Notes under the pieces: model-generated
Told to the model about the DNA's origin: nothing
Databases searched by the model: none
Seen by the model: the letters and a program-made list of their open reading frames with translations, nothing else
Assembly (NCBI GenBank): GCA_964304625.1
Contig: OZ199839.1
Coordinates: 5,270,001-5,334,000, forward strand
Direction: 5' to 3'
Length of the DNA: 64,000 nt
DNA from: Kudoa neothunni
Lineage: Eukaryota > Cnidaria
Program-made: the position numbers and the translations under genes
In this document: positions 12,501-24,339 of the stretch, in pieces
How positions within the stretch are numbered: the stretch's first letter is position 1
How the letters are laid out: each line of letters begins with the position of its first letter

Positions 12501-14008
12501 TATGAACATTAATTGATATTGCTAAAATTAGCATCGCTTGACCGACATAAATATTAGTGCACTTTTCCCAAACAAACAGCTAAAACTCACGTCAATATCA
12601 ACATAAATAACTTATATAATTAGATGAAGTAAGAGTACAACCATCTATATTGAATTTGATCACTGAAAGTTCAACATAGCGGACGATTCCAATGAAATCT
12701 AAAGACATGGTGCTTGTAAAATAAAGCTACAATCTATTTGATTATATAATTCTTTACCAAATCGCTATTAATAATGCAAACATAGACTTTTTGTTGCATG
12801 GAAAACCATTAATAAAACTTTTAAAATATACTTATCAAGTCATATACGTTAAAACTATACAAATAAGGAGTGTATCTGCACGAACACCTAAATTTACACA
12901 CCTAATTTATATTCAAAGTTAGATAGCAGTAGTTAAGCAATATTTGATAGAGCATATGAAGGGGAAATTTAATTCAAACCGACCATGTGCAAGTCATAAG
13001 CTGGTGTTAATCCTATTGTGAACTCAAGTAATCCGTTTAACCAACTTTGAATCGACAAAATCACCATTTTCTAAACAATTTAAGGAACATTTAGCAGTTT
13101 GAAAATTATTTAAATATTTTTGAAACATTGTGATTTTTAAAAAATTCCATAAATGTCCCTCTATAAGGAAAATATCTTGATGCGCGTGTATACTTTCTGA
13201 CACACACACGGACACTTCGGCTTTATATATTCAGTAGATAGATAGTAGATTTAACACGATTTCACTAGAGGCAGTATATCTAGGAGATTTTACATACGAC
13301 GAATTGTTATTTGAATTTAGCAACTAACCTATTTTAGGGATCATAATATTTTCAATATATTGCGCCATTCAAAGATAAGCTTCCAAAAAATAGAGAATGA
13401 AATCGAGTATTTCATAAAGCTGAATAAAATTTTCAAGTCCTTCAGGACAACTTGATTTCACGATAATAGGAGTACGAGCATACTTTATTTTCGCCGTTGC
13501 TTTTTATCGGTTATTAGTCATTTATTGAAAAAACAAAAAAATTCCACACGACCTTAATTTTTTTATGAAATATCCACAGAGAATAATTAATCAAGAATTA
13601 ATACAAGAACAATCGGTTTGTTCACGCGTAACCGAAAATACTCGATGAACAGATATGTCGAAAAAATCATGAAATTTACAAATTAATTATATCATAATAT
13701 ATATTAAATTGTTAAAAATAAGTATTAAATCTTAATTAACTTAATATGTTAAATCTCCGACTAATTAAAGTCATAAATCTGTTATTTGGTGGCATATGCT
13801 TGACCCAGCTTAATAATGTTCGCAGATTGTCGTTGTTACATTAACGCGCTGGTACCTTGGTCGATTTTCACTGAAATTTGGTGTTTTCTCTATTGCTAAG
13901 GTGGGTTAACAATTGAGTAAATTTATAATTAAAAATAAAATTTAATTTCCACTCAGCACTATTTATTCATAGTTTCATTCGATATTTTTTGATATAGATA
14001 AGAACGTA
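9507..14008. other. 4.5-kb gene-free stretch with repeat tails
   Basis: No coding exon is supported. Two related tails occur: one at about 12014-12095 (CGCGTATTGC.. then CACACAC.. then CTTTATATAGA) and one at about 13180-13250 (GCGCGTGTATAC.. then CACACACAC.. then CTTTATATATTCAG, then GATAGATAG). After the first tail comes a GC-richer stretch around CCCAGCGTTGCTCGGGG (12077-12096). They look like ends of an interspersed repeat. An ATTACGTGTGAG..CGTAC motif near 9890 resembles one at 1140 in the piggyBac-type MITE. The last 200 bp should contain the FTSJ3 promoter; no distinct element is visible. Confidence 0.45.
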
Positions 14009-16670
14009 ATGGGTAAAAGTGCTAAGATAGCAAGATTGAGAAAGGATAAATATTATCAATTGGCCAAAGAACATGGATATCGTTCAAGAGCAGCTTTTAA
14101 ACTAATCCAATTGAATCGAAAGTTTGGTTTTTTGAATGATGCGTCCGTGGTGATTGATTTATGTGCAGCTCCTGGTGGATGGTACCTTATTGTTGATTTT
14201 GGTTATTTTTAAACATTACTTGTTGAAGGCTACAGGTTGTTGCCAATATTTTACCCATGTCCAGCATAATCATCGGTATGATTAAAAATAGTGTTATTGT
14301 CGCTCTATATTAGTTACAATCTTATAATCATGGTGAATTTAGGTGTTGATTTATTTCCAATAAAACCCATCAAAAACACAATCACCTTCGTCAACGATAT
14401 AACAACACCTGAATGTTTCAGTAATATCAAAGCAAATCTGAGGGAACAACCGGTTGATTGTGTTCTTCATGATGGTGCGCCAAATGTGGGTCAAGCATGG
14501 GAAGCTGATGCTTTTGGTCAGGCCCAACTTACGTTACACTCTCTTAGAATGGCTTCCAAAGTGTTGAAACCTGGAGGTTGGTTTGTCACTAAAGTATAGT
14601 CATTTTTATCTCCAACGCCGAAATAACTAACGGACAAATTTAAGATATTTAGATCTCGAGACTATTCAAAATTGATAACGGTTTTGAAAAAATTATTTCG
14701 ACATGTCCATTCCACTAAACCGTTAGCATCTAGGAAAGAGTCAGCAGAAATTTTTGTAGTTTGTCAAGTGAGTATTTTGTTTGATTAAAGAGGTTGAATT
14801 TTATTTATTGATAGGGATATACTGGATTAAAAAGCTTTGATTCTTCCATTTTGGATTTTAAAAATGTTTTTCGTGAACAGGACGATGCAACGGATTCCAC
14901 CAAGTCACTCACCCTGAAATCTATGTTTAGACAGTTGGTAGGTTATTTTTACTTTTCTTAAACTAACTAATAATTTAATTCTGCGCTTTGTTAGAACAAA
15001 GCCAAACCCAATCGAGATGGTTACGAAACAGAGTCTCAGTTATTGTACTCAACTCTAAAACTATCGGAATTTTTAAAGCTTGAATCCAACGTTTTAAATG
15101 TTTTGTCGAAAGTCAATAAAATTCAGTTTGACGTTGATACCTATGATTCGCCAGATGTGACTCCTGACTGTATTCGGTTGTATTGTGAAGATCTCCAAGT
15201 GTTGGGCTATCCCGAGTTTAAACAGTTGTTGGATTGGAGACGGGGGATTCGCGCCAAATATGAATTGGATGAGAAAAATACGGTCGAACTCGAAGAAACC
15301 TCAAAGCAACCATTAACGGATGAACAAAGAATCGAGAAAGAAATCGAAATGGCTGAATTGGATCAGCATCAACTGGACAAACGTCTCAAGAAAAAGGAGC
15401 TAGCCAAGAAAAGATTACTGAAACAACATATGAAAATCAACGAAACAATGAATGCTCAAAACAACATCGACCTCGATAACACTGGTTACTTTGCTCAATT
15501 TGTGAATAGAAACTCCAATAATGATTCATCGTTGGCAGTTCATGATAATGTTGATATTGATGCGACAGCGGATGATGTGAATGATTTATTGGATGCTTCA
15601 GAAAATTTATCTGACAAGGAACAGCCTTTTGATTCCGATGTGAGTGAAGACGAGCGTGAATTTACTACGCTTGAGCGGCAATTAAATTCTCAGATGGAAT
15701 TTTTGAAGAATGCTGGCCTTAACAAGAAAAAGCAAAAACATTCACAATTGTCTGATCAACTTTCAACCGCCAACGTAAATTTTTGTGAATATCTTAGTTC
15801 GTGTTGTGCAACTTTTGATGTATTTAATAGTCGAAAGAGATTGAGATGGACTCTGCTGTGAACGTTGGTGGTGGTTGTAGCTTGTCGGATATCGACGAAG
15901 ATGAAGAGTTAGACATGGAATTTTTAGCGGAATCAACTCAACAATCACGCTCTGAACCGCCTTCATTTAGTAACGCGACTGCTGAAGCTTCTTCGACTGA
16001 GGAAAAGTTTCAAGATGAAGATAGTGATGACAGTCATTCCTCTGAGTTGGAAGATGACAACAAATACTCTCCTGAATTGCTGGCTCTGGCGACGCGCATG
16101 AAGCGCTCAAAAAAGGAGAAAGAACGCATTATTGACAGTTTATGGAATCGTCATTGCAAAGGGGAAGAAAATTTACCACAATGGTTCATTGATGATGAAG
16201 CCAAAGCCACTCATCGAATACTTCCAGTGACCAAAGAGGAGGTTCAACAATACAGACAAATGCAACGTATTATGGATGCTCAGCCGAGAAAGAAAGTGTT
16301 GGAAGCTCGTCAACGTAAACGAACAAAGATAGAGAAACTTATTCAGAAAGCTCGTGCTAAAACCGACAAACTTTCAAACACTGAGGATGATCAAGGTGAT
16401 GCTGCAATTAATCAAGATAAAATCGATACCGTCAAACGTATCTACAAGAAAGTGGCGAGAGAAATGAATCCCAAAAAGGACAAAACTTATGTGGTTGCGA
16501 AACGTCATCTTGTTTCTGGCCGTCGTTATGTAAAACCTAAAGCCGTTTCTGGGCCTTATAAAGTGGTTGATGCACGTCAGAAAAAAGATAAGCAAAAAGC
16601 CAACTCCCATATGTCTAGGAAAGCCGGAAAAACCAAACGCAAGCGATTTGTTAAGAGAAAGCGCCGTTAG
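14009..16670 (+). CDS. FTSJ3: FTSJ3/Spb1 pre-rRNA 2'-O-ribose methyltransferase
   Basis: This is a nucleolar SAM-dependent methyltransferase for 2'-O-methylation and processing of large-subunit rRNA precursors (Spb1 in yeast). Exons: 14009-14181, 14229-14275, 14343-14593, 14645-14767, 14815-14937, 14995-15774, 15831-16670; 778 residues, against roughly 840 in yeast and human. The N-terminal FtsJ domain (about residues 1-210) shows YRSRAAFKL, the SAM motif [30 protein letters not shown] and ESAEIFVVC. These supply the K-D-K-E catalytic tetrad. The middle exon carries the charged Spb1-specific linker. The last exon holds the acidic stretch and the basic Spb1 C-terminal domain ([31 protein letters not shown]), ending in a Lys/Arg nucleolar tail. 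All introns are 47-67 bp. The gene looks intact. Confidence 0.96.
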
Positions 16671-18118
16671 GTTTCAACTTTGCTTTGTAGTTAGCTATAG
16701 TGTTTGATTGTGTATGCGTTTTTATATATTTTATATGCGTTCGTTTTTTTGTTTATTCTTATTGAAAAATTTTTTATTCATCCCGTCGGTTTGATGTTAT
16801 AATTTTCTAATATTCCTATAGTTAATGTATTCATGAAAGGTCTTATTTTTCTGATATAAATTTGATGAATAAGATAAGAAATATCGCATATATATATATA
16901 TATATATATATGTATATGTATGTATTTTCAAAAAAATCTTTATTTAAGTAGTTGAACAATTTTACAGTTTATATTTATCAGATTGTTCATTATAAACGTT
17001 TATCGTAAGTAGTTGATGGGATAATCTGGTGATTTAGGAGGAAGTGTATTGAATGATTATTTAAAAAAATATGAGATAATTCTTTTACAAAATAAATTAG
17101 AAAGTGCTCAAATAAGAGTGTAGTAAGAATCATTTAATAGTTTAATCGAGAAAATACTATAATTTTGTTTTTGAGACCTAATTGAAATTATGAATGCTTA
17201 TTCTTATAAATTGATTTAATTTTAACGTGTTGATTTTATTGAATTTAAAAGAATAAAAACTTAAATATATTTGAATTTAAGGGTGAAGTGTGTTTTTATG
17301 CTTTTTTGATTTTTTTCGCGTAATTATTTAATAAAATAATAGATTAAAAATATTAAAATTTTGAATTTTTATTTTGTTAAATGTTAATAACAAAAACTTT
17401 GTGCTTTGAATTACTAGGAACAACTGGCTATATACATCAAATATTCCATAAATCAACAAATAATATTCACGTTATATAATCAAACTCGTCCTGTTCTCAT
17501 TTAATCTCCAAAAGTTTGTGATTAAATAAAATCATTGTATTTTAGAAAATAAATAGAAACTTTATTATTTGGTTATCTATTACTTCACAACGAATGATTT
17601 CTCAAAGACAGAATGATATTCATCCCATATCTCCATACAAATTGATAGGACTTATTCAAAAAAACGTAAAGAAATAGTCAATTCTAGTTCATTTTTAGGC
17701 CAGCTTCATCGAAAAATTACTCTTTTTTTAGCGAGGATATTTTGTTGAATAATATTTAAAATCAATAAATATTAAATGTAAAATTAGCTTTTATTTTTGT
17801 GTGGTAGTAAGGGAGTAAAATATATAGGGAATCACTGATCTTAATGATTCAACTAACTCATAGTTCTTATAGGAGAAATAAAATTCTCCATTCAAGATTT
17901 TCGATCTTATTAAACTGCGAAACAATCAAAAAAAATATTCTACAAATAGAGAAGTTAAATATTTATTCAGATTTATCGATGCTGTGTAAATATTTCTCAG
18001 TTATCCACAGATTTGAATTAATATAGTAATAAACGAGAAATTAATAAATTTCAGAAAATAAACAGAATTTTAATTTTTTTATAAATCTAGATTTTTTTCT
18101 TAACTTTTTAAATAAAAT
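16671..18118. other. FTSJ3 3' flank, no gene
   Basis: AT-rich sequence with a TA-dinucleotide tract at about 16888-16911 that degenerates to TGTA repeats by 16924. No coding exon or clear transposon end was seen up to the piggyBac-like element. Confidence 0.5.
16888..16924. repeat. (TA)n microsatellite
   Basis: About twelve TA units followed by TGTATATGTATGTA. Simple repeat. Confidence 0.9.
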
Positions 18119-20186
18119 GAGGTGTATTTCGACCCCACGCATGTTATAAGGTCATTTTTTATATATAAATGGTTTGTAAATTTGATTTTAACTTCATGCA
18201 ATCTTGTATATTACAGAGATCTTTATAAAACTGTAATAAAGTATTCGTATTTTAAAAAATAAAAAAAATTAAATCAAAAACACCTAAATAAAAATGTGGT
18301 ATAAATCGACCCCAGGTTTTTTTGGTTAAATTGTAAGAAATAAGAAATAATATTTATAATTGAGGTTTAAGGAAATTTAATCGATAAAACATTGAATAAA
18401 TAATAATATATTCGTGGCCACCGATTATTTTCTTGGCGAAAATGGAGCTTGGTGGTCAGTTAATAAACTTATAAATTCAAAAACTGGATCAGAAAATATT
18501 TTGAATAATCGTCCTGGTGTGTCACCTTTCGCTTTTTGGAGAGTGACTAATTTAGGTGACACTTTCCGACTATTATTGAATCAAGAAATTTACGATCTGA
18601 TCCTAAAATTTACAAATTTATTTGGTGTTAATCAGTTGGGCGGTAGTTGGAATAATTTAGATGAAACCGAATTTGAGGGTTATATTGGATGCCTGTTGTT
18701 AATGGCCACCCATAAAGATCGACAGGAATCCATTTCGGAGTTATTTAGAGTTGACAAAGGCCTCAAATCTATAGAGATCTTTTTTGTTTTAATAGATTCA
18801 GGCAAATTACAGGGGTTCTTCACTTTGATGATCTGGCAGCTCGAGGGCTGGGTAAAGGGTCCGATAAATTTTGCCATATTCGGGACGTCTGGACTACTTG
18901 GAATGATTTGCATACACTTAGTTTCCGCCCATTAGAGGGTGTATGCATTGAGGAGCAGCTAGTTTCTTTCAAAGGCCGTTGCCCATTTGAGCAATACATG
19001 CCTATCAAACCAACCAAATATAGCATTCAATTTTTTCTCGTAGTTGTTCCTAGATCAACCCATGTATGTAATATTGACGTCTATTTGGGAAAGCAGAACC
19101 AATTCGATAAAAAGGCAACAAACGTTGGGAAAAACATAGTATTGAAGTTATCTAGCCCATTGCATCGTTCTAGTCGAAATTTGTTTTGTGAAAACTTTTT
19201 CACTTATGTGGAACTGGCGGATGAACTGTTAAGAAAAAAACTAATCTTACTTAGGACATTGAGATCTAATAAAAGAGAAATTCCACCATATCTAAGACTA
19301 TTGAAAAATGCTCCTGTCAATCCTCTCTTTTTGTGTTTGATGGTAAAAAGATGACTTTAGGATACTTGCCCAAAAGAAACAAACCTGCGTATATGTTGTG
19401 CACCTCTGCAACTAATAACAACGTTTCCTAAGAAAAGCCCTACAAACCTGATGTAATAGTCCGTTATAACTCTGCAAAAGGGGAGTTGATACTATATCTC
19501 GATTACTTGCATCGATAAGTGTAAGAAGATTCACTAGCCGCTGGCCCCTGATTGTATTCTTCAGTATGGTTGATATTTCATGGATAAATGGGTTTTCAGT
19601 TTATAAAGAAATATTTCATCAAGCCAACATAAGAAAGAGAAATTATTTAAAAAGGATGGCTGAAGAGTTTACAAGCGCTTTAAAAACGCGAAGAAAAGTA
19701 GACAATTCAGCTAGAATATTTGTGGAGAACGCTCCAAAAAATTCGATTCAAAAGTGTCAATTGTGTGAAAGAACAAAGATCATAAAACCTCAGCAAGATG
19801 TCATAATTGCAATTCTTCATGTTGTAGAGAACATTCTAAAACTGTTTGTTTGAATTGTTTATGGTACTATTTCTGTTATTTAACATCTTGTCTCATTTAT
19901 ATCGAAATAAAACTTGTTCAATCATTTTTTAACTGTTTAAATATTAGAAATTAATAATAAATAAAATTTTAAGCGCATGTACTGGCTATTCCTTATTCTA
20001 GGTATAATTAAATCATCAAAAACTTAAATTCTCCAATCAATCGCGCATGCTTGATGGGATGTTAGCGATTTTATTACTTTTTTTACAATACTTTGTAGAT
20101 GAATATTGCTGAAAATTTATATAAACAGTTTAATTTATATTTACTATGCAAAAAATTTTAAGAAAATTGGGATCGAAATACACCCT
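18119..20186 (+). mobile_element. Dead piggyBac element with subterminal inverted repeats
   Basis: GAGGTGTATTTCGACCCCA at 18119-18137 is matched in inverse by TGGGATCGAAATACACCCT at 20169-20186, about 17 of 19 positions. A second degenerate direct copy (GGTATAAATCGACCCC) lies at about 18299. Between them is a broken piggyBac transposase. TTAA is not immediately outside either repeat, so these may be subterminal rather than terminal repeats; the exact element ends are not fixed. Confidence 0.6.
18414..19853 (+). pseudogene. piggyBac transposase pseudogene
   Basis: The N-terminal part (18414 on) has the piggyBac-family stretch DETEFEGYIGCLLLMATHKD. A frame change near 18780 is needed to continue through HFDDLAARGLG into RPLEGVCIEEQLVSFKGR, CPFEQYMPIKPTKYSIQFF and VYLGKQNQ. 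Further stops follow, then a C-terminal piece (19566-19853) with the start of the family's Cys-rich zinc domain (KCQLCERTK), again frameshifted. Family transposases have an Asp at the IDEQ position; here it is Glu (IEEQ), so the first catalytic Asp is lost. It is inactive by several independent lesions. Confidence 0.82.
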
Positions 20187-20451
20187 AATTTTTGTTGGAA
20201 GGTGTAACTTTCAAGCTAGCTATTTAGAAGGTAAAATTTGTGTTTGTAAATTGGACCATTTTCTTTTCTTGGGCGTGCGTCTTTTTGACGTATATGTTTT
20301 AGAGTGATAAGAAATCACAGTTAACGACAGCTCAATTATATGCGCAATTAATTATCACGAGTTTATCAATAGTAATATTATTATTATTATATTCCCTGTT
20401 TAATACATAATACGAGTTAATGAGTATAGCATTCGTAACAATGTCTTAAAT

Positions 20452-21142
20452 CAATGTTTCCCAACCTTTTTTCTATCGCGTCCCACAAAATTCTCGATAT
20501 ACAATTCTAATCACCACCTTTTCAAAAGTATTGACGTTTTAATTTATACTGCTTATAACTCTAAATTATGCTTATATCATTATGAAATTTGAAAGGGTTT
20601 GAGATATAATACTTTTTTTATTAAAATTGAAATTTATTCGATCATATCTAGCTAAATTTATCGATGGGCCTTAAAAATCAGTATCTTTAATTCTTCATTC
20701 CTTCGAAAACAATGTTAAGTGAAACTCATTGTAATATTAGTTCACATTAAGCAAGTCTTTCATGTATACAGGTCTTAATAACCCAAACGAAATAATCTAC
20801 ATAAAAAATTAAACAGTATTATGTGGGGGTTAAATCAACAACAGGGGAGATCATGATTAAAAATGAGACAAGATTGGGATTAAACCCATTCTGCTTCTAT
20901 TCAAGCTAAGACCATTTGAAATGTTATTTTTATATAATTAATAATTTATTTAGTTATGGTTTTATGATATTAAGAGTCACTTAAAAAAAAAAAAGATCGA
21001 AAATCTCGATATTGATTTCAAAGTACGCCATACAGTCCAATTATCTCACGATTACCCGTGTCACACCAGAGCGGTTCATTAAACGTTCAAAAATCTCTAT
21101 GCCCAACCAAAATTTGTTCAATCCCCACGTTGGGAAACACAG
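20452..21142. mobile_element. hAT-like non-autonomous element
   Basis: The left end CAATGTTTCCCAACC (20452) faces an inverse GTTGGGAAACACAG ending at about 21142. Flanking 8-mers TCTTAAAT and TCACAAAC agree at five of eight positions, a decayed 8-bp duplication typical of hAT. There is no transposase frame. Confidence 0.45.
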
Positions 21143-21189
21143 TCACAAACGAGACATGGAGAATAATTATTAAATACATATTCCTTTTT

Positions 21190-21300
21190 GAGTTTAATAG
21201 CCCTGAATAATATTATTTCTTAGAAATTCTCAAGTATGTCACAGACCCTATTATGCAAAAATTGTCCCTATCCAATTTTTGTTACTTAATCTATTCCCTT
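21190..21300. repeat. Copy of a dispersed block shared with 25070-25172
   Basis: About 105 bp (GAGTTTAATAGCCCTGAATA onward, through TTAGAAATTCT and GTCCCTATCCAATTT) closely match the right part of the hAT-like MITE at 24626-25195, in the same orientation. Its terminus is missing. It shows that this MITE family has at least two members here. Confidence 0.65.
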
Positions 21301-22083
21301 CCATTTGAAGTTTACCCACATATGAGAGCATCTGGAATAACACATTTCTTTAAATTAACTGACCAATAATATTCTTCTGTGATAATTTATCATACATCTA
21401 AATATTAAGGAAAATACAAAATTCATCGTACATTCGACTTTAAATATTTCTTAGTGTAAAATTTAAAAAAGCGTTCAAATAAATTTTGGAAAATGTTGTT
21501 TCTATAGTTAGTCTGTGACATTATTGCTCTTTAATTAGTTAAAAAATGAGTTTATTAAAGTTTAAATACCAGATAGTGCTCTAAATTGAACAGCAACCGA
21601 AGTGTGCTTGTGATAACTCATGTGGAATTAGTGGAGTAAAAAAAAATAAATCCTTAACATATCGATAAAAATATTGCATATTGTAAGAAATATCAATTAA
21701 AAGCAAAATGTTTAAAAATTTCACTGTTAAAAACTAGCAGATTTCCGACAACTAATCAACGGATTAGTTGTGCAAAACACGAGTCCACGGTAACTTTCGT
21801 CGTCGCCCAATATTTTGAATTCTAATTCAATTAATTCACTTAAAACGACATTTTCTAACCAATATCATATCAAATTTAAGAAAAAAAAATATTTGCATGT
21901 TTCACGATACTCATGGAGCGATTAAGATAATAAGCCATCGTACTCCGATATTACTCCCCGGTTTGCGTTCGGCGCTGCTTACCTCTAATTTTAGCGTTAC
22001 CTTTGTGTCTGCTATTGTGTTGACTCATCTGTTCAGGTGGGAGTTTTACGCTATTAATAAGTTCTACAATTGGGACCCGCTTT
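21301..22083. other. Upstream flank of the 22.1-kb gene
   Basis: No coding exon is supported before the ATG at 22084. It probably includes the promoter, but no element stands out. Confidence 0.3.
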
Positions 22084-24339
22084 ATGGATTCTAATGACAC
22101 AAACGACGAGATTCCATCTACAGGTACGTTTATTTGTTAGTGGGATTTGTGTGGAAGTATCAAAGTGCATAAAGCCTAAATTCGCATTCTCTATTAAGGC
22201 GGAAACCCACAATATCCCAACAGTTGGTTTGAAGCTTTGAGCACATACCAACGTCCTTTGTTGCTCGCCAAAAATCGGTCACTTGGCAAGAGTTCAAATG
22301 ACGATTCTGGAAAAGGGGGCACGGTATCTCTGCGCGAGGGTCCTATGCCTAGCATGATAGATGGTACAAGTATTCGACCTATGATTGAAATAGATAGCAA
22401 TCATCATTCTCATCGAAGAAAATCTAACTCGGATTCTAGCACGTAATTTCATTCTCAGCCTACGATAGGCAAACATTGTGTGTATTATGATGTTACTTAC
22501 CTACACTTATGATTGTAGTAGAGTTTCACAAAAACGTACAATTATAGATTTGTCGAATGATGACAACACAGAGAATGTGAATGAAGGTGCACAATACGCA
22601 GCATCAAACATCAACGTGAAATCAGGTGTCACCTATTACAGTGTGTCGATGTCTAAAAAAAACGATGGACAAAAATGTAAGATGTGGTTTTCGTTACTGA
22701 CTGATTTTCTGACTTTTTAGCCAGCTTTACGCCGTTCAAAGTGGAACCATTCGAAATGACCCCAACATATGCATCAATATCACCAAGTTCTTCGCACAAT
22801 AAGCTTGTGATCACTGTGTCTGATTCGAGAAGCGTGCCAAAAAAGTCCAAAAAGAAACCCAAAAGAGACCCTTCGCCAGAAAATCCGGACGATTACGAAC
22901 CCATCACTATCGATGCAGACTCTCCTTCTGATCCTGATATTAGTGTGATGATGAAGCGCGCTATTGAACGTTCCAAATACGATATGGGTATTTTTGAAAC
23001 GTCAAGAAACCTCACTAAATGATTTGGTAAAAAATGTTGTATTTCCATATGCTGTAATGATGATGGTGATCCAAATAGGATAAACATGATCCAAGTAACA
23101 ATAAAAAGAAAAAATCAAAGAAAAACAACAAATCTCTTATGCCCAAGAGAGTACAACAACTTCTAGTGTCAGACAGTGACGACACCGACTGTGAAGAAAG
23201 ACAACGTGAAGTTGCTGAATACGCAAGATTGGCGGCGCTAGCTCGATCAATTCATAATGAGGGTAATCGTGAAAATCCTTTGTTGATTTCAGAACCAATC
23301 GTGGTCGACGCCGAATCCCCTCCAAAATCCAAAGAAAGTATTTACACAACTACTTTCTTCCAGTGTGATAATTATAATAATAAATTAATAATTGTAATCA
23401 AATAACAGTTGGATGTATATTTGCTTATAGAGTCGAAATCTAAAAAGCGTAAACGTGCCGAGAAATTATTACTACAGCAGGAGCAAGAACTGCAAGAACA
23501 GCATCAACAACAAGAACAAACACAATCACCTAGTACTTCAACGCATGTGATAACCGAACAAGAATTTGTTGATCCACCGCACGTAAAAAATAAAAAAATA
23601 CCCAAGTTGGTCGAGGATCCACCTGTCGAATCTATCGTAATTCTTCAGTGCGCTTTTATTGATGGCCTGAAAGGTCGTTGCACAAAACATTGTGCTGGGG
23701 TGTATTGTCCTAAGCATGAAACGGTTGTTCGTAACACCGAATCCGAATTTGATACGTTGTGTGGAAATTGGTCTAATGTGAATCCAAATTATTCAAACGA
23801 CCAATCCTCCATTCTTAAGGATGACGATAGCTCGAAAAAGAAGAAATCTAAAACAAAATCATACAATACGACAACAACCAGTGGTATGGTTACTTGTTAA
23901 TTGTTTCTGATTTATTTTGGCGCTAATTTTTGCTTTTCTTGTAGATACAAACATTCTTTTAGATTATCAGAATAAAATCAACAACCTTGATAACAAAATA
24001 AATTCATTCATTGAAATGTCGAAACATTTCAAGGAACGATCGCGAAATTTAAAAAAACTTTATCGTCTAATTAATAACCAGATAAAAGTTGCCACTGAAG
24101 TGAAACAACAACTCACCGATAATATGTTATCTATGATCGATTCATGGTCATCGGCTGAACATCTCGCCAATGATGATAGCCATTCGATGTCTCTGGGTTC
24201 GAAATCGGTGAATGGAGAAGACAACACTGTCAAAAAGATGCTCTCCTTATTTGAAGGTGCCTCATCAGATGAAAATAGTGTTGAAGATCAAACTGCCAGT
24301 AGCATCAGTTCCAAATCTAGATCCAAAACTAAAAAATAA
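22084..24339 (+). CDS. Unrecognised charged nuclear-type protein with a Cys/His motif
   Basis: Exons traced by phase: 22084-22123, 22199-22442, 22519-22676, 22721 to about 22987-23018, 23079-23337, 23431-23883, 23945-24339. The junction after the fourth exon is unresolved: the frame meets TGA at 23019 before the best-looking donor, and no donor gives the phase needed by the acceptor at 23078. The protein is rich in Ser, Asp and Lys, with several Lys/Arg clusters (KKSKKKPKR, KSKKRKR) that look like nuclear localisation signals, and a Gln-rich helix. In the sixth exon, CAFIDGLKGRCTKHC then GVYCPKHE resembles the C3H-type zinc motif of chromatin subunits such as KANSL2 and INO80D; this is only motif-level similarity. 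The last exon is a helical, probably coiled-coil segment. Function unknown. Confidence 0.6.

Noticed and set aside
16374-16610. 78-codon minus-strand frame
   Set aside because: Shadow of the last FTSJ3 exon.
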